Source: Mastigamoeba balamuthi (lineage: Eukaryota > Evosea > Mastigamoebida > Mastigamoebidae). Taken from it: 64,000 nt of DNA. Position numbers and translations under genes: made by a program. The notes below the pieces were generated by a model. The model worked only from the letters and a program-made list of their open reading frames with translations, was not told the origin of the DNA and did not search any database. Shown here one piece after another: positions 20,284 to 31,522 of the stretch. Location: the NCBI GenBank assembly GCA_902651635.1, contig CACRSC010000023.1:165912-229911 (forward strand), given 5' to 3'. Each line of letters begins with the position of its first letter. The stretch's first letter is position 1.

Positions 20284-21740
20284 GATGCCCGAAGGGCGCC
20301 GGTCGGACCACCACCACCACTCCCGCGAGTACGCCGCATTCCCCTTCACGCTCGCCCGTTCTCATCGCGTCTCCGCCGCCTCCGCCGTCCCGCCAGCCGC
20401 GGCCGCTCGCCGTCGCCCCCCCGCGGCCGCCCCTCCGCAGGCCACGCGCACCACTCGCACTCGCACTCGCACTCGCACTCCCGCTCGAGGCCCCCGCGCT
20501 CGCGGTCGCGGTCGCAGTCGCAGTCGCCGCGCAGGCAGCGCCGCAGCCGCTCGCGCAGCCCGTCGCCGTCGCCGCGCGCGTGCGGCCTCGGGTTCCGCGC
20601 GCCGTCGTCGTCGTCGTCGCCTGTACCACGTCATCACCACAACCACCACCAGAGCGGGCGCGCGGGCGCGCCGGTGAAGTGGAGCGCGCCTGAGGTGCTC
20701 GCGCCCGCGGAGGCGGCGGCGGCGGCGGCGCCCTCGCCGTCGTCGTCGTCGGCTGTGACGTCGGGCTCGTCGTCGGCGGCGTACGGGGTGGCACAGGGGA
20801 CGACGCCGCCGGCGCAGGAGCTGGACAGCGCGTACGGGAAGGGGTACAAGATGCTGCTGGGGATGGGCTGGGCGCACACGGGGTACGTACCGCCAGCGCT
20901 CCTCCCGAATCAATTGATCCCTCGCCCCCTGGCCGGCCGCGGCCCCGGGGGCGGGCGCCGACGCGGAGGCACGCGCGCAGGCTGGGCAAGAACGCCGACG
21001 GCATACGCGAGCCGATCGTCCCCGAGGTCGTCAGGGGCCGCGCGGGCGTCATGACGCGCGACGAGCTCATCGGCGTGCGGCTCAAGATCGCCGCGACGGC
21101 CAAGCCCAAGGCGCCCGCGAGCGAGGTCGGCAAGTCGACCGAGAAGCGCCGCAAGCGGAGGGCCAAGGCCGAGAAGGCGCTCGCGGACGTCCTGGCCTGC
21201 ATGGAGCCGCACGCGCTCGTCATGTTCCAGCACCAGTTCCCCGATCACGCGCCGTACCTGATCGCGGCGCTGCTCAGGGACGACCCGCACGCGCTCGACG
21301 GCCTCAACTACAAGCCCGTCGACCCCAAGTCCTCCAAGGACTCGGCCGACGAGGGCCCCTCGCTCGAGGAGCTCGTCGCACGCGCAGCCGCCGCCCCAGA
21401 GGACCAGCTGCCCAGCTCTCGCGCAGCCAACGCGGGCCCTCCCGCTGCTGCGACGGCCGCTGTCGCTGCTCCCGGCGGCCAAGCGCAGGCGGTAGACTCG
21501 TCTGCTGCGGCGTACGCGGCGTACTACGCGACCTGGGCAGCCGCTCAGGCGTCGACCGATGGCAAGTCGTACACGCCCGAGGAGCAGGCGGCTGCCTGGG
21601 CCGCCTACTGGGCCGCAATGGCCGGCGTTGCCACCCCAGCCGCCAGTGGGCAGCAGCAGCAGGAGGCGCAGACACAACAGGAGGGACAAACACCAGCGCA
21701 GGAACAGGAACGAGAGGCTGCTAACAACGCGGCCCAGTAG
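20284..21740 (+). CDS. SR-rich G-patch domain protein (probable pre-mRNA processing factor)
   Basis: The clear part begins in an Arg/Ser-rich, His-rich region (about 20450-20650, reading SHSHSHSHSRSRPPRSRSRS then SPSPSPR) and continues into a G-patch, split by an intron at about 20883-20980. The joined motif is GKGYKMLLGMGWAHTG followed by LGKNADGIREPI, the consensus GxGxxMLxxMGWxxGxGLGxxxxGIxEPI pattern. G-patch proteins commonly activate DEAH-box helicases in splicing or ribosome assembly, and the SR-rich segment favours a splicing role. The C-terminal part has a basic KSTEKRRKRRAKAEKAL helix and an Ala-rich stretch with repeated AYYATWAAAQ and AWAAYWAAMAG motifs resembling SF1/KH-protein style tyrosine repeats. 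The start is uncertain: the first ATG at 20284 is in another frame from the SR tract, so an additional small intron or other start is needed. Confidence 0.8.
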
Positions 21741-21820
21741 ATGCACTCAAGAGGATAAATGCAAACGTAATGGCCCGTTCTTCTGTACGGAAAAAAAGCC
21801 AGCCGGTGGGGTGTCGTGTG

Positions 21821-24800
21821 TTACAGAGTCTTTGCGTGGTCCTGCTTCTGCTGGCGACTCCGCACCCACGTACACAACGAGCCCCACAGGCTGTCGATGA
21901 CGCTGACGGTCACCGCCACGCAGCGCACGACCCACGTGGGCAGCGGCACTCGCAGCGTGTACTTCTCGAGCGAAATCCTCATTATGTCGCTCGACGTTCC
22001 CGCGGACACGCTCCCCTGCGGCTTCTGCGCCAGCGCCGACGTCGCCCCGGTGTCCGCTGCCTCGCGGGGTGTGAAAAGCTCGGAGTCCTTGTCCCTCGCG
22101 TCGAGCATGTCCTCGTCGTTGTCGGAAGCTTCGAGGGCCGGGGGCTGCGAGTGCCCGCCGGGCGCGGGCAGCAGCGCGGACTCGGGCGAGACCATATCCT
22201 GCTCGGCGCCCAGCGGGATCGGCGCGTCGTCGTCGTCGTCCTCGCGCGGCTCGAACGGGCGCGTGCCGATCACGGGGAGCAGCGACTCGGAGATCTCCTG
22301 CGTCTCCTTGTCGGCCCTCTTGACAAACGCCTGCACCTGCGCCATCGCCTTCTCGTGCTCCTCCGACGCCTGGCGCGCGGGGCCCTCGGGCACGGTGGCG
22401 ACTGAGGGGCCCTCGTCCGGCGGCGGGAACATCGAGAACACGCTCGAGGCGTCCTTGAGCGTCGCCGCCTGCTCGCGCTGCACGGTGTCCTTGATCGCCG
22501 TCAGCTTCGCCTCCACGTCCGAGTACCGCAGCGAGCCCGCCGACGAGTCCGACTGGTGCGGCTGCGGCATCGGCACCGCGGTTGACTGCGCCGCGATGGG
22601 GACCGCGGGCCCGTGCATCTTGGGCGCGGACTCGAGCTTGGCGGCGACCTCGCTCTGCTGCAGGATCAGCTCCGCCATCGCCTCGGGGTTGTCCGACGCG
22701 AACGTCACGATAGCGCCGCTGTCGAGCTCCACCTCGACGAGGCAGACGAGGCCCGTCCTCGTCGCCGTGGCGTTGACGATGGACGACAACGCGAACGAGA
22801 CGAGCGGGGCCTGCGCCGGCTGCAGCACGCCCTCTGCAGAGCCCGCGGCCTGCTCGGCAAAGAAGTGCGCGTTCATCTCCGTGACGGTCAGCGTCCCGGG
22901 CCGCAGCGTCCCGTCCTCGTACGCACACTGGAACTCCGCGACGATCTTCTCCTGCGGGCCCGAGGCCCCAAGGCTCGACGCGGGGCCCTCCAGTGGCGCG
23001 GCGCGCTGCGGCGAGGCGCGGGAGACCTCGGGGCTCTGGTGCGGCACAGGCATCGACATGCGGCGCAGCTTGCGCTCGCTGCTCGACGTGCTCTTGCGCG
23101 TGAGGAAGGGGATGCCCAGGGTCTTCTTCTTCTTCATCTTGCGCAGCTCGCTCAGGTCCGGCGGGGGCTCCAGCGAGCCGCTGCTCGAGTTCCGCACAAT
23201 GACGCCCGGGGGGTTCGATGACGACGGCGCTTTCTGGTGCGGGACAACCACGCGCGCGACGGCGGCCACCTCGGGGAACGCGACGACCTGCCAGGGGAAC
23301 TCCTGCACTATCGCCGGCTGGCTGTCGCAGCTCGCGGTGGAGCTATCGCAGCTGCCGGTGCGCTTTGAGTCCGCAAGTCCGATAACGGGAGGTCTGTGTA
23401 GTGAACCTGTCCTGGCGCTCGTTGCCCGACGGGCAGCTGTCCTTCAGGGAAGCGTTCATGGACCCGTTGCCCTGCCGGAGGTCCTGGGCCATCTGGCTTC
23501 CCTGCGTGTCGCTGCACACAGTCGGTGAGACCGTCGCTTGCTGCGTGGGGTGCGCCGTCGGGCTCACAACGATACTGTGCGCCTGTGCATCTTCTTGGCA
23601 TCCGCTGTAGCGGAGGTCTTCTGCTCTCCCTGCGACTTGGCCAGCAGCTGCGCTGGAGCCTTATCCGCCTTTTCCGCTTTGTCCGCCTTGTCTCCCTTGT
23701 TCTCCAGCACGACGTCGGGAAGGCCCTCAGAGACGTCCTCCGTCTCGCCGACGCTGAGAAGGTCCTCCGAGGGCGCCATCGACATCTCGTCGGGCGCGAC
23801 CGACAGCATCGACGACCTGGGCGAGACTCCGCCCATCGTCAGCCTCCGTCCGCCCGTCTCCGGCGCGACGGTCGCGGGCGCGGTGACCGTCACCAGCGCA
23901 GGGGCAACCGAGGGCATCGCGAGCCCCGCGGGCCCCGCGGGCTGCGGGGCAGCGCTTGCCGGCGCAGGCTTGGGCCTCCAGTACGAGACGACGGCGTTGA
24001 GGACGCGGAGGAAGTCGGGCCTGTGCTTGATCGAGCTGAAGACCACGTCGCCAGAGGTCCCCGGGCCCCCGGGGGCCGTGGAGACGAGGATGTCCGAGTG
24101 GCCGGGCCTGACGCTGGGGTCCACCCTGACGACCTTGTCGGCCATCACCTCGCGCTTCACGTACGCCCCCACGAGCCGCCTGGCGTAGAAGCAGAGCGCA
24201 GACGACGTCACGAGCAGCCTGCCCGCGCAGCGCGACTTGCCCTCGTCCACAGAGCACGCGAACGAGGCGATCAGGGGGCTCGACGAGGCCACGCGCGCAA
24301 AGTGCTTGACGAGCTTCGGGCGCCAGCGGTCGATCGTCTGCGGGTCCGTCCCGTCGGGCATCTCGTCGCGCACAGTGACGCCCACCTGCAGCTCGACCCC
24401 CGCCGAGACCGCCCTCCACGCCGGAGCCTCGGCGCGCGCTGCCTCCAGCGGTATCTTGACCTGCATCCCCTCCCCCGCGGACCATTTAGCCAGCGAATTT
24501 GGAAACAGATACGAGACGACGCCGTATTTATTTATGACGGCACAATGACGCGAGCGCGAGGCGACAGCGCACCTGCCCTAGCGGGACAGCCGGGCCGGAC
24601 GCGGCGGTGGAGGTGAGGGTGAGGACGAGGCAGAGGGCCCCGCGGGCGGCGACGCTCTCGACTGTGTCCTCAGCGCGGAACGTCTCGTCCCACGCGGCCT
24701 TCCTCGAGGGCTTGGAGCGCCACTTGCCCCACAGCGCACCCGCGGCGTCGCGCATCTCCACCTCCACGCTGTACGCCGTCTCCGAGGCCTGCGCGACGCC

Positions 24801-25074
24801 CCGCGCCTGCTTCACTGCGCTCGGGGGCGGGGGGGGTTGGGGGGTGAGGGGTGAGTCACGCATTCCCGCACACGCCAGGACACGGCAGAGAGCCGGGAGA
24901 GAGGGGGAGATATTTATCGCGGGTTTCCCGGCAGAGTAAAAGGGCGGCGGTGAACGGGGAAACAGAGGGGGCGCGGGATGGCGCACCGAGGACGCTGACC
25001 ACGCGAGAGAAGAACGCGGAGCGGATGGCCTGCACGGCCGCGCCCGCGTCTGCGACGTTTGTCGTGCCCTGCAT
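21821..25074 (-). CDS. C2-GRAM-GRAM protein with C-terminal membrane segment
   Basis: Exon 1 starts at 25074 (MQGTTNVADAGAAVQAIRSAFF); exon 2 (about 24810-24575) and the start of exon 3 encode a C2 domain, recognisable by AYSVEVEMRDAAGALWGKW, a WDETF motif and the closing strand pattern GQVKIPLEAA across an intron. Exon 3 continues with a first GRAM domain (RLLVTSSALCFYARRLVG...VVRVDPSVRPGHSDI). The last exon (23308-21821) carries a second GRAM-like domain (AYEDGTLRPGTLTVTEMNAHFF) and ends in a hydrophobic segment (WVVRCVAVTVSVIDSLWGSL) that could anchor the tail in a membrane. C2 and GRAM domains bind phospholipids, so a membrane-contact or lipid-handling scaffold is likely. No StART-like domain was seen. 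The roughly 280-base gap between the last two exons may hide one more exon. It is convergent with the G-patch gene, 80 bases apart, and divergent from the RasGAP gene. Confidence 0.82.
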
Positions 25075-25336
25075 TGTCACACGCTCCGAAATACGTGTGT
25101 TTGGCGGAGAGTAGCGACGAGCGAGAATCTCGCGCTGCCGATTTCAGATCCCCGTATCTTCCCTAAACCGGGGTGGACAGCCTCGCCCCGCCTCCGGCCC
25201 GCGCAAGCGGCCCGCGAGCGACGGTGCCCCACTGTGGCGGCCTGCTCCCGCCCTCGTGCCGACCCCCCCGCCGTCCGTTTCGGAATCTGGGACCGGTGGA
25301 AGAATCTGGGGCATTTCGACCTGCTGTGCAGCAAAA

Positions 25337-27092
25337 ATGCGTGCCCTGCGATGCGCGGCCGCCCTGACTCTCCTCGCGGCCACCGCGGCCGCCTGCCCGC
25401 TGCCCGACGCCGCCACCCGCGAGCGCGGCATCCCGCAGCCCCCTCCGGCGGCCGGGCTGCCGGGCGCCTTGCTGGGCGCTGCGGTGCTCGTGGCCGCCGT
25501 CGCGCTGTCGGCCGCGGGCTGCGCCAAGTCGGCGGGCGCCGGCAGCGACGACGCCGACAGCACGCCCATGGCCCAGCCGCAGCCCTCGGACTCGCCCTCG
25601 GCCACGACGGGCTCCACCGCGCAGTCGCACCACTCGTCGCTTATGCGGAGAAAAACGTTCTACAAGTCGATGCACCGCAGCAAGTCGACTGTGCGGGGTG
25701 GCGCCCTCTCCGGTTTTTTTTCCCGACCCCCCCGCCGCTTCTCCGCCGATTTTCGCACGCCTCTTGTCGGGTCCGCTGCGGGCTGTGGCCAGAGCCGGCA
25801 TCCCCACATTTCAGGCGAATTGCGAACCCGCCGTTTGTCGGTCACAATTTGTCCCTTTCGCCAATTTCACTTCGGATGTGTGATCTGCTAGCCCCGAGTT
25901 GGTCCCGGGCGTTCTTTGGGCGCTAACTGACGCCCCACAACAGGTCGACGTGCTGTTCGATGACCACGGAGCGGCCCTGGTGCGCTCGGGGCTGCCGACG
26001 GTGGTCGTGCACGACATCGGCGAGCTGCTGCGGCAGTTCCAGTTCGTCGTCGCCATCCGCGACTGCACGACGGCGACCGAGGCCGACCTCGTGGCCAACG
26101 CCATCGTCTACGTCACGGCGAGCAACGGCCTGGCGCTGCCGATCCTCTGCGCGCTGATCGAGGAGGAGGCCCGCAGGACGTCCGAGTACAACCTGCTCTT
26201 CCGCGGCACCGACTTCGCGAGCCGCATGTTCCGCGCCTACGCCAAGATGGTCGGCGCCGAGTTCCTGCGCGGGGCCGTCCAGGACTTCATCGAGCAGCTG
26301 CAGGCGCGCGACGCCGAGGCCGCCGCGCTCGGGGCGCCGCAGAGCTTCGACTCGGACACCGAGGCCCGGGCCGCGTGGGAGCGCGCGTCGCGGGCGATGA
26401 ACAGGGGGACGATGAACATCGAGATCGACCCCGCGAGGCTCGACGAGGCCGCCGACGAGGAGCGCCAGGCCGTGCACCTCAGCACCAAGGCCTACACGCT
26501 GCTCATGTGCATCGTCCGCAGCCCGCAGAGCGTCCCGCACTCGCTGCGCGTCGTGGCCAAGATTATCGCCAAGTCCGCCAGCAAGTTCCCCGGCAGGGAG
26601 ACGCAGACCGTCGCCAGCTTCTTCTCCCTCCGCTTCGTGCGCACTGCCCCTCGCCCTCTGCTGCCCAGGGGCAGGCCCCAGTTCTAATATCTTTCTCTTT
26701 GGCAGTTGTGCCCGGCGCTGGTGATGCCGCACAGGTACGGGCTCATGAGCGAGGCGCCGTCCGAGAGCCTGAGGAGGAAGCTCACGCTGCTGACCAAGGT
26801 TCTGCAGAACCTCGCGACGTGCCAGCAGTTCGGGAAGAAGGAGCCCTTCATGGCCGTGATGAACCCCTTTATCGACACGTACGGCGGGGTCTTCCAGAAC
26901 TGGGCGCGGGAGCTGGCCGACGTGGCCCCGGGAGACGACGCGCCCGAGAAGGTACCGCAGGCCGTGTACGAGGCGAGCCTGAGGTACCTGACCACGCACA
27001 TATCCGTCTACAAGGATAAGATCCGCCAGCTGCTGGAGGAGTGGAAGAGCCCCCTGCTCGAGGACTACCTCAAGGTCATGGCGCAACTATAA
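25337..27092 (+). CDS. Membrane-anchored RasGAP domain protein
   Basis: Three exons (25337-25690, 25944-26636, 26706-27092) give 477 residues. The first exon encodes a signal peptide (MRALRCAAALTLLAATAAA), a short lumenal stretch and a second hydrophobic segment (GALLGAAVLVAAVALSAAG), followed by a Ser-rich linker. Exons 2 and 3 form a RasGAP domain: LLFRGTDFASRMFRAYAKM with the arginine-finger region near FRGT, then FFSLRF joined across the intron to LCPALVMP, and KVLQNLATCQQFGKKEPFM, the family signature. RasGAPs speed GTP hydrolysis by Ras-like GTPases; here the domain would face the cytosol from a type I membrane protein. This layout is unusual, since most RasGAPs are soluble and recruited by C2 or PH domains. 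The upstream 260 bases are shared with the divergent C2-GRAM gene. Confidence 0.88.
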
Positions 27093-27734
27093 CAACAAAG
27101 CTGTCGCAAGGTCAATCACACGGTACTTCTGTATTTGCCAGTGGGGCTGGGCAGCGTCCTCTGCCTCTCGTGCTCAATGCATCAACTGGTGCGCTCGTCG
27201 GTGATTGCAGCACCCAGCACTACTGTTGAGAATACCATTCTAGTAGCCGCAGGTGTGGCTGGCATTCACTCACGAGTCTGAGATTAATCGGAAGCACATT
27301 TCACAGACATCAGGCAAGCTGTGTTTAGGATTCATTATCTGTGCCAGCATATGGCAGGCTCACAGAAGTCGAGCAGAAGTGTTCTGAGAGGCCGCGAAGT
27401 TTAGGCACAGGCAGCTACATGGACAAGCAAGTAGTGAAGAAGGCCTAGCATTCGTGCTGGCGATGGTATGGGCATCACCGATAGGCACCTTCTCCAATTC
27501 TGTTAAAGAGTTCGCCTCTAGGGTGGTACCGTGTTGCGGCTTCCTCTGTGCTGCGGGGGTTTGTGGGTGGATTTTTGGCAGTAGGAATAGTACACATAGC
27601 ATGACTCACGGAACCGCAAGCTCTGCGTTGTGAAGCAATAAAGTGGAATGCACACAGATTTGGAACAGTAAGTGGGTAAGTTGCACTTTCATTGTACTCT
27701 CCGCTCAGAGCAGAGGACTCGAGTTTGACCTTCT
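27093..27734. other. Intergenic, no recognisable gene
   Basis: Spacer between the convergent RasGAP and GH10 copy B genes. No coding frame, RNA gene or repeat was recognised; homology to the GH10 copy A 3' flank begins near 27735. Confidence 0.6.
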
Positions 27735-27751
27735 CCTGATTGGCCTTACGC

Positions 27752-29008
27752 TCAGTGGCCCTGCAGGGCGTCCTGGATGGTGCAGGCGGCTGGCTTGGCG
27801 TTGTAGTTGTCGTCGAAGATGAGGCCAGTGGGCTGCACGCCGGGCTTGTTGAGCCACGAGTACTTGTCAACGACGCCCCACAGCTCCAGGCTCTTGCAGT
27901 TCCTCACCGCCATGCAGGCGCGCGCGATGTTGCCGTAGACCTGGGCCTGCTTGCCCCAGTCGGCCTGGCGGTTCTGGCAGGCGACGTCTGCCTCGGTGAG
28001 ATGGATCTCGAGGCCCAGGTCGGCGAAGCGCTGGAAGTTCTTGCGCATGTCCTCCTGGCTGGGGCTCCACTGGGTGCCCACGTGCATCTGGAAGCCGATG
28101 CCGTCGATCGGGACGCCCCTCTCTGAGTTGTGGTGGAGCCGATATCAGCAAGGGGGCGAGTGGACTTGAGACTCAGGCGACGAGAGAGAGGGAGGAGCGG
28201 ACGCTTCATGGCCTTGATCATGTTGTAGATGTAGTTGGCCTTGGAAGACAGGCCGTCGGCCCCGTAGTCGTTGTAGAAGAGCTTTGCGTGGGGGTCAGCG
28301 GCCCTGGCGGTCCTGAACGCCACATCGATAAAGTCTATGTGGCCCAGTGAGCATCGGTAGAATTGCATCGGTTATACTGTGACACGGAGGGGCGAGGGGC
28401 GCGCTTACCGGGGACGGCTGGGTACCAGTCGCTCTGCCTGAGACCCCTGGCGCCGTCGTCGACGGCCTCGTTGACGACGTCCCATGCGTAGACCTTGCCC
28501 TTGTAGTGCGCCATCACGCCGTTGATGTGGTGGATCATCGCTTGCTTCTTGGCCGCTGGCTGCAGGCTCTTCATCCACCCGGGCATCTGTGCGTGCCACA
28601 CACTGTTCCCGGCAATTATCCCGATTAGTGTGAGCTCAGGTGAGTATGCTCTGGAGGAGAGAGGCTCAGTGTGTGCTCCTGGAGAGAGGGCACTCACAGG
28701 GCGTGGCCGCGGAAGGCCATGTGGTGTGACGCGGCGTGGTTGAAGATGGAGTCGCAGGGGCCGAACGTGAAGTGGTTGGGCTGGGGCTCGGTGGCGTCCA
28801 TCTTGCACTCGTTCTCGGCCGTTGTGATGCCGAAGTGCCTGTCGGCCAGCGCGATGGCCCTGCCGTCGTGCAACAGCGTCGTCGAGAGCATCCCGCCGAA
28901 GAACCTCCCCGAGCGGGCAGCCAGCGCGTTGAGGGGCGTGTTGAGCGTGCACGCGGCAGAGGCCGAGGCTGCCAGCAGAATCACGGCGACAGCAGTGCGT
29001 TTCATCAT
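27752..29008 (-). CDS. Secreted GH10 endo-beta-1,4-xylanase, copy B
   Basis: Four exons (29008-28698, 28602-28409, 28334-28203, 28122-27752) have exactly the same lengths as those of copy A (15552-16831) and give 335 residues. The protein differs from copy A by a single visible residue in the signal peptide (VAVILLAAS against VAVLLLAAS). Catalytic glutamates in WDVVNEAV and EIHLTEADV are present. Introns differ only slightly; intron 3 is about 20 bases shorter because of a smaller pyrimidine run. The gene is an inverted duplicate of copy A together with its upstream region. Unlike copy A it is not paired with the secreted repeat protein; its 3' neighbour is the RasGAP gene. Both copies look functional. 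Confidence 0.96.
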
Positions 29009-29605
29009 CGTCGGCGTGGTAAGGTTTGTTTGTTGTGACCCTCAGCGGTTTTGTGCCGAAAAGACGGAAGATGCGGCGGTGTCATTCGCCCAGGCAGGGG
29101 TGCACACCCCCAACGACTCCGTACTGTTCGGGACGCACATCCAGTGCACGTTTCGTTGATACCGCGGAATGCCATCACATATCTGACCTCGCCGTAATGC
29201 TGACCGTTGGCTCTTCTTCTCGTTCTCTCCTGGCGGAGTTGGCCCATACAGGACGGGGCCGGGGACACAACCCACAGGGCCAAGCCCTGCAGCACTACCC
29301 AACTGTATGACCGGCCCACCGGAGCAGCTTTAGTGTACAACCGCCGTTTCGGGGCGTCACGCGGATAATCGGTTGTTAGACGAAAACGGCCCATAAGCAA
29401 CAAACCGCGAAAACTGCCGGACCAACGCCCGGATATCCCTGTGCGGCATCGCGGCGCCGTGGCCCGCCCCGACGAGGGCCACCAAGCCGAGCAGTGCCAT
29501 GTGGCACTGACCTCACCTCGCTGGCTCGGCTCATCCCACCACAAGCAGCGCAGAAACGCAGTTGGCAAGGAAAATACGTTGTACACACGTCATCTCCCCC
29601 CACAC
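29009..29605 (-). promoter_or_regulatory. Conserved upstream region of GH10 copy B
   Basis: It matches 14925-15551 in inverted orientation with scattered substitutions and small indels, more than are seen in the coding exons. The TATA-like CATAAAA of copy A is CACAAAA here. This could change promoter strength between the two genes, which is inference. Confidence 0.6.
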
Positions 29606-29833
29606 AGGTAGGCCAAACCCCAAGGGAGGGAAGGGAAAACGATGGTCATTACCGTCCCGCTCACTCTTCAATGCCGTTTTCTGCGGCAGCCACGGTCATT
29701 GCGAGCATCGCCGCCACGAAGCTGCTGCAGGTACACGCACACGCCCGCGATGTCTCGGACCGTTGAGCGCCGCGCCGTGTGCGAACGGGATTCTTTGTTC
29801 ACGCTCCGCAAAGGGGGGGATACTGAATGTCAC

Positions 29834-31237
29834 TCAAGAGCGCTTGGCGTTCTGGGGTGGGGAGCGCAGCGCCAAACTCGTCGGCGACGGGGGCTGTGCA
29901 GACGCGGCGGCAGCCCTCGGAGACGACGACGACGGGGCAGCCGCAGCGGAGGAGTTGGCGGGTGGCGCGGGCACAGCGACGCTAGCGCCGAACGCAGCGC
30001 AGAGCTTCTCGAGGTACTCGGCACGCGAGGCGGCCATCACGGCCTGCTCGATGTCCTTCTGCGACACCGACATCTCCGAGTCACGCCTCACGCTCTCGAG
30101 TAGCGCGCGCTCCACGTCGTCCGCCTCCGACTCGGCGACCGCCTTGGCTGTCTGCTGCAGGTCCAGCGGCTGCGCGCGTGGCGAGTTAGAGTGGGCCGGA
30201 AAAAACAACAAGTAAAAAACCAAGTCAAAAAGCGCGAGAGAAGGCACCATCGGCTTGTAGTTGGGGATGCCCAGGCCGACGCCGACGGCGGGGCGGGCGG
30301 GGTCGACGACGGCGTCGTAGTGGTTGCCGTTGGAGTAGAGCAGGCGCATCGGGGCGACGTCCGAGAGCGCGTAGGCGCCGTGGAAGACGTTCATGGGCTG
30401 GTCGGCGCTGCGGGCGTAGACCTCGACGGGGCGGCCGTAGAGCTCGGCGACGGCCTGCAGCTCGACGTGGTTGCCGTGCTCGCGCGGCAGGCGCTTGCGG
30501 CGCACGTACGACGCAAAGTCCTCGCCGGCGATGTACTGCGAGTAGTGGTCGCGGTTGGCCACGATGTAGTCCACCACCTGGTCGCGCACCATGCCGTGCA
30601 GCTCCGCGTCCCCGAACACCTCGTCCGCTGCGATGACAGGACAGAACCCCAGCGCCGATTATCAGTCCCGATTTTCCGCACGCAATTCACGGGAAAACGC
30701 CATGGGAAAAAACCCGATGCGGCGAGCAATTGATTCCGCGCACCGACTGCACGGAACATGCAGTTGCCGTCGGGTATCATGCGGTGCACCTCGAACCCGC
30801 GCCTCCTCAGCGCCACGTCCACGGGCAGTCCGGCCTGCTCGCCCCCCCGAGCGCACACCCTCCCATCAGCTGAGCTTGAAAAACCCTCTGGGTCGGCGAA
30901 ACCACCCCGGGAATTGAATTGCGAATTCGTGAACTCGCCAACTCGCGAATTTCCAAATTGCGCGCGCGCGCGGCACGGGACGCACGTCTGGCGCCGCGTG
31001 GTGCAGCGGGGGCGCGGCCCTCTCGTCGCCGCTGTTGTAGCCGGGGGCGCAGTCGCGCTGGTCGCCGGCGGCGGCCGACGGGCGCTTTCGCTTGGACGGC
31101 GGGCGCTGGGGCGCCGAGGAGGCCGCGGGGACGGCCGGGGGCGCGGGGACGGGCGCGGGCAGCTGGGGCGGGGGGGCGGAGGGGGTGCCGGGCTGCTGCT
31201 GCGAGGGGGGGACGACGGGCGTGAGCACGATCTTCAT
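29834..31237 (-). CDS. OTU-family deubiquitinase, OTUD5-like
   Basis: OTUD5 removes ubiquitin chains in nuclear and immune signalling of animals. Several features match it. Exon 1 (from 31237) has a Pro-rich N-terminus, a basic SKRKRPS motif and GYNSGDE, the OTUD5 'GYNSEDE' block. Exon 2 (about 30858-30753) contains the catalytic cysteine in MIPDGNCMFRAV. Exon 3 (from about 30627) covers MVRDQVVDYI, EDFASYVRRKR, HGNHVELQAVAELYGRPVEV, and the catalytic histidine in YSNGNHYDAVV, followed by VGLGIPNYKP. The last exon, after an intron near 30250-30168, has a C-terminal ubiquitin-interacting-like helix (IEQAVMAASRAEYLEKL), also present in OTUD5. The exon 1-2 junction is not fixed precisely. No targeting peptide is seen; a cytosolic or nuclear enzyme is expected. 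Confidence 0.9.
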
Positions 31238-31522
31238 TGTGCGGGCGGCGTGTCCGCTTTGCAGAAATGTGCACAGCGGCTATTTAATCAATGCCACAAG
31301 ATAGAGATATCTCGTGCGGGGCGAGGGTGGGTGTGGGGTATGGGGCGGGTTGTTGCCCCTGGCTGCTGCGATCGGTGACGCGCTTGAAATACGCAAATGG
31401 CACAGGACCCTGGTTGCAGGTGATACAACACACCTGAATCGGAAAACAGGAATCGCACAAGCGACGCGTACTATGAGTGTCACTGTTCAACTTGTTTGCC
31501 GCATCTCCGCGGAGAGTGCTGA

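Larger units (their letters stand above)
14925..29605. repeat. Inverted duplication, GH10 gene plus upstream DNA (arms 14925-16860 and 27735-29605)
   Basis: The two arms are about 1.9 kb, in opposite orientation and 10.9 kb apart. Each holds a full GH10 gene and about 600 bases of upstream DNA. Coding exons are nearly identical; upstream DNA and introns differ more. The intervening DNA contains single-copy genes. Confidence 0.9.

Noticed and set aside
20450-20640. Highly repetitive CGCACT/CGTCG sequence as a possible minisatellite
   Set aside because: In one frame it reads as an Arg/Ser-rich domain leading straight into a G-patch, so it is better explained as coding low-complexity sequence.
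29005-29586. 193-codon open frame upstream of GH10 copy B
   Set aside because: It uses a different frame from the one open in copy A over the same homologous DNA, which argues against coding.
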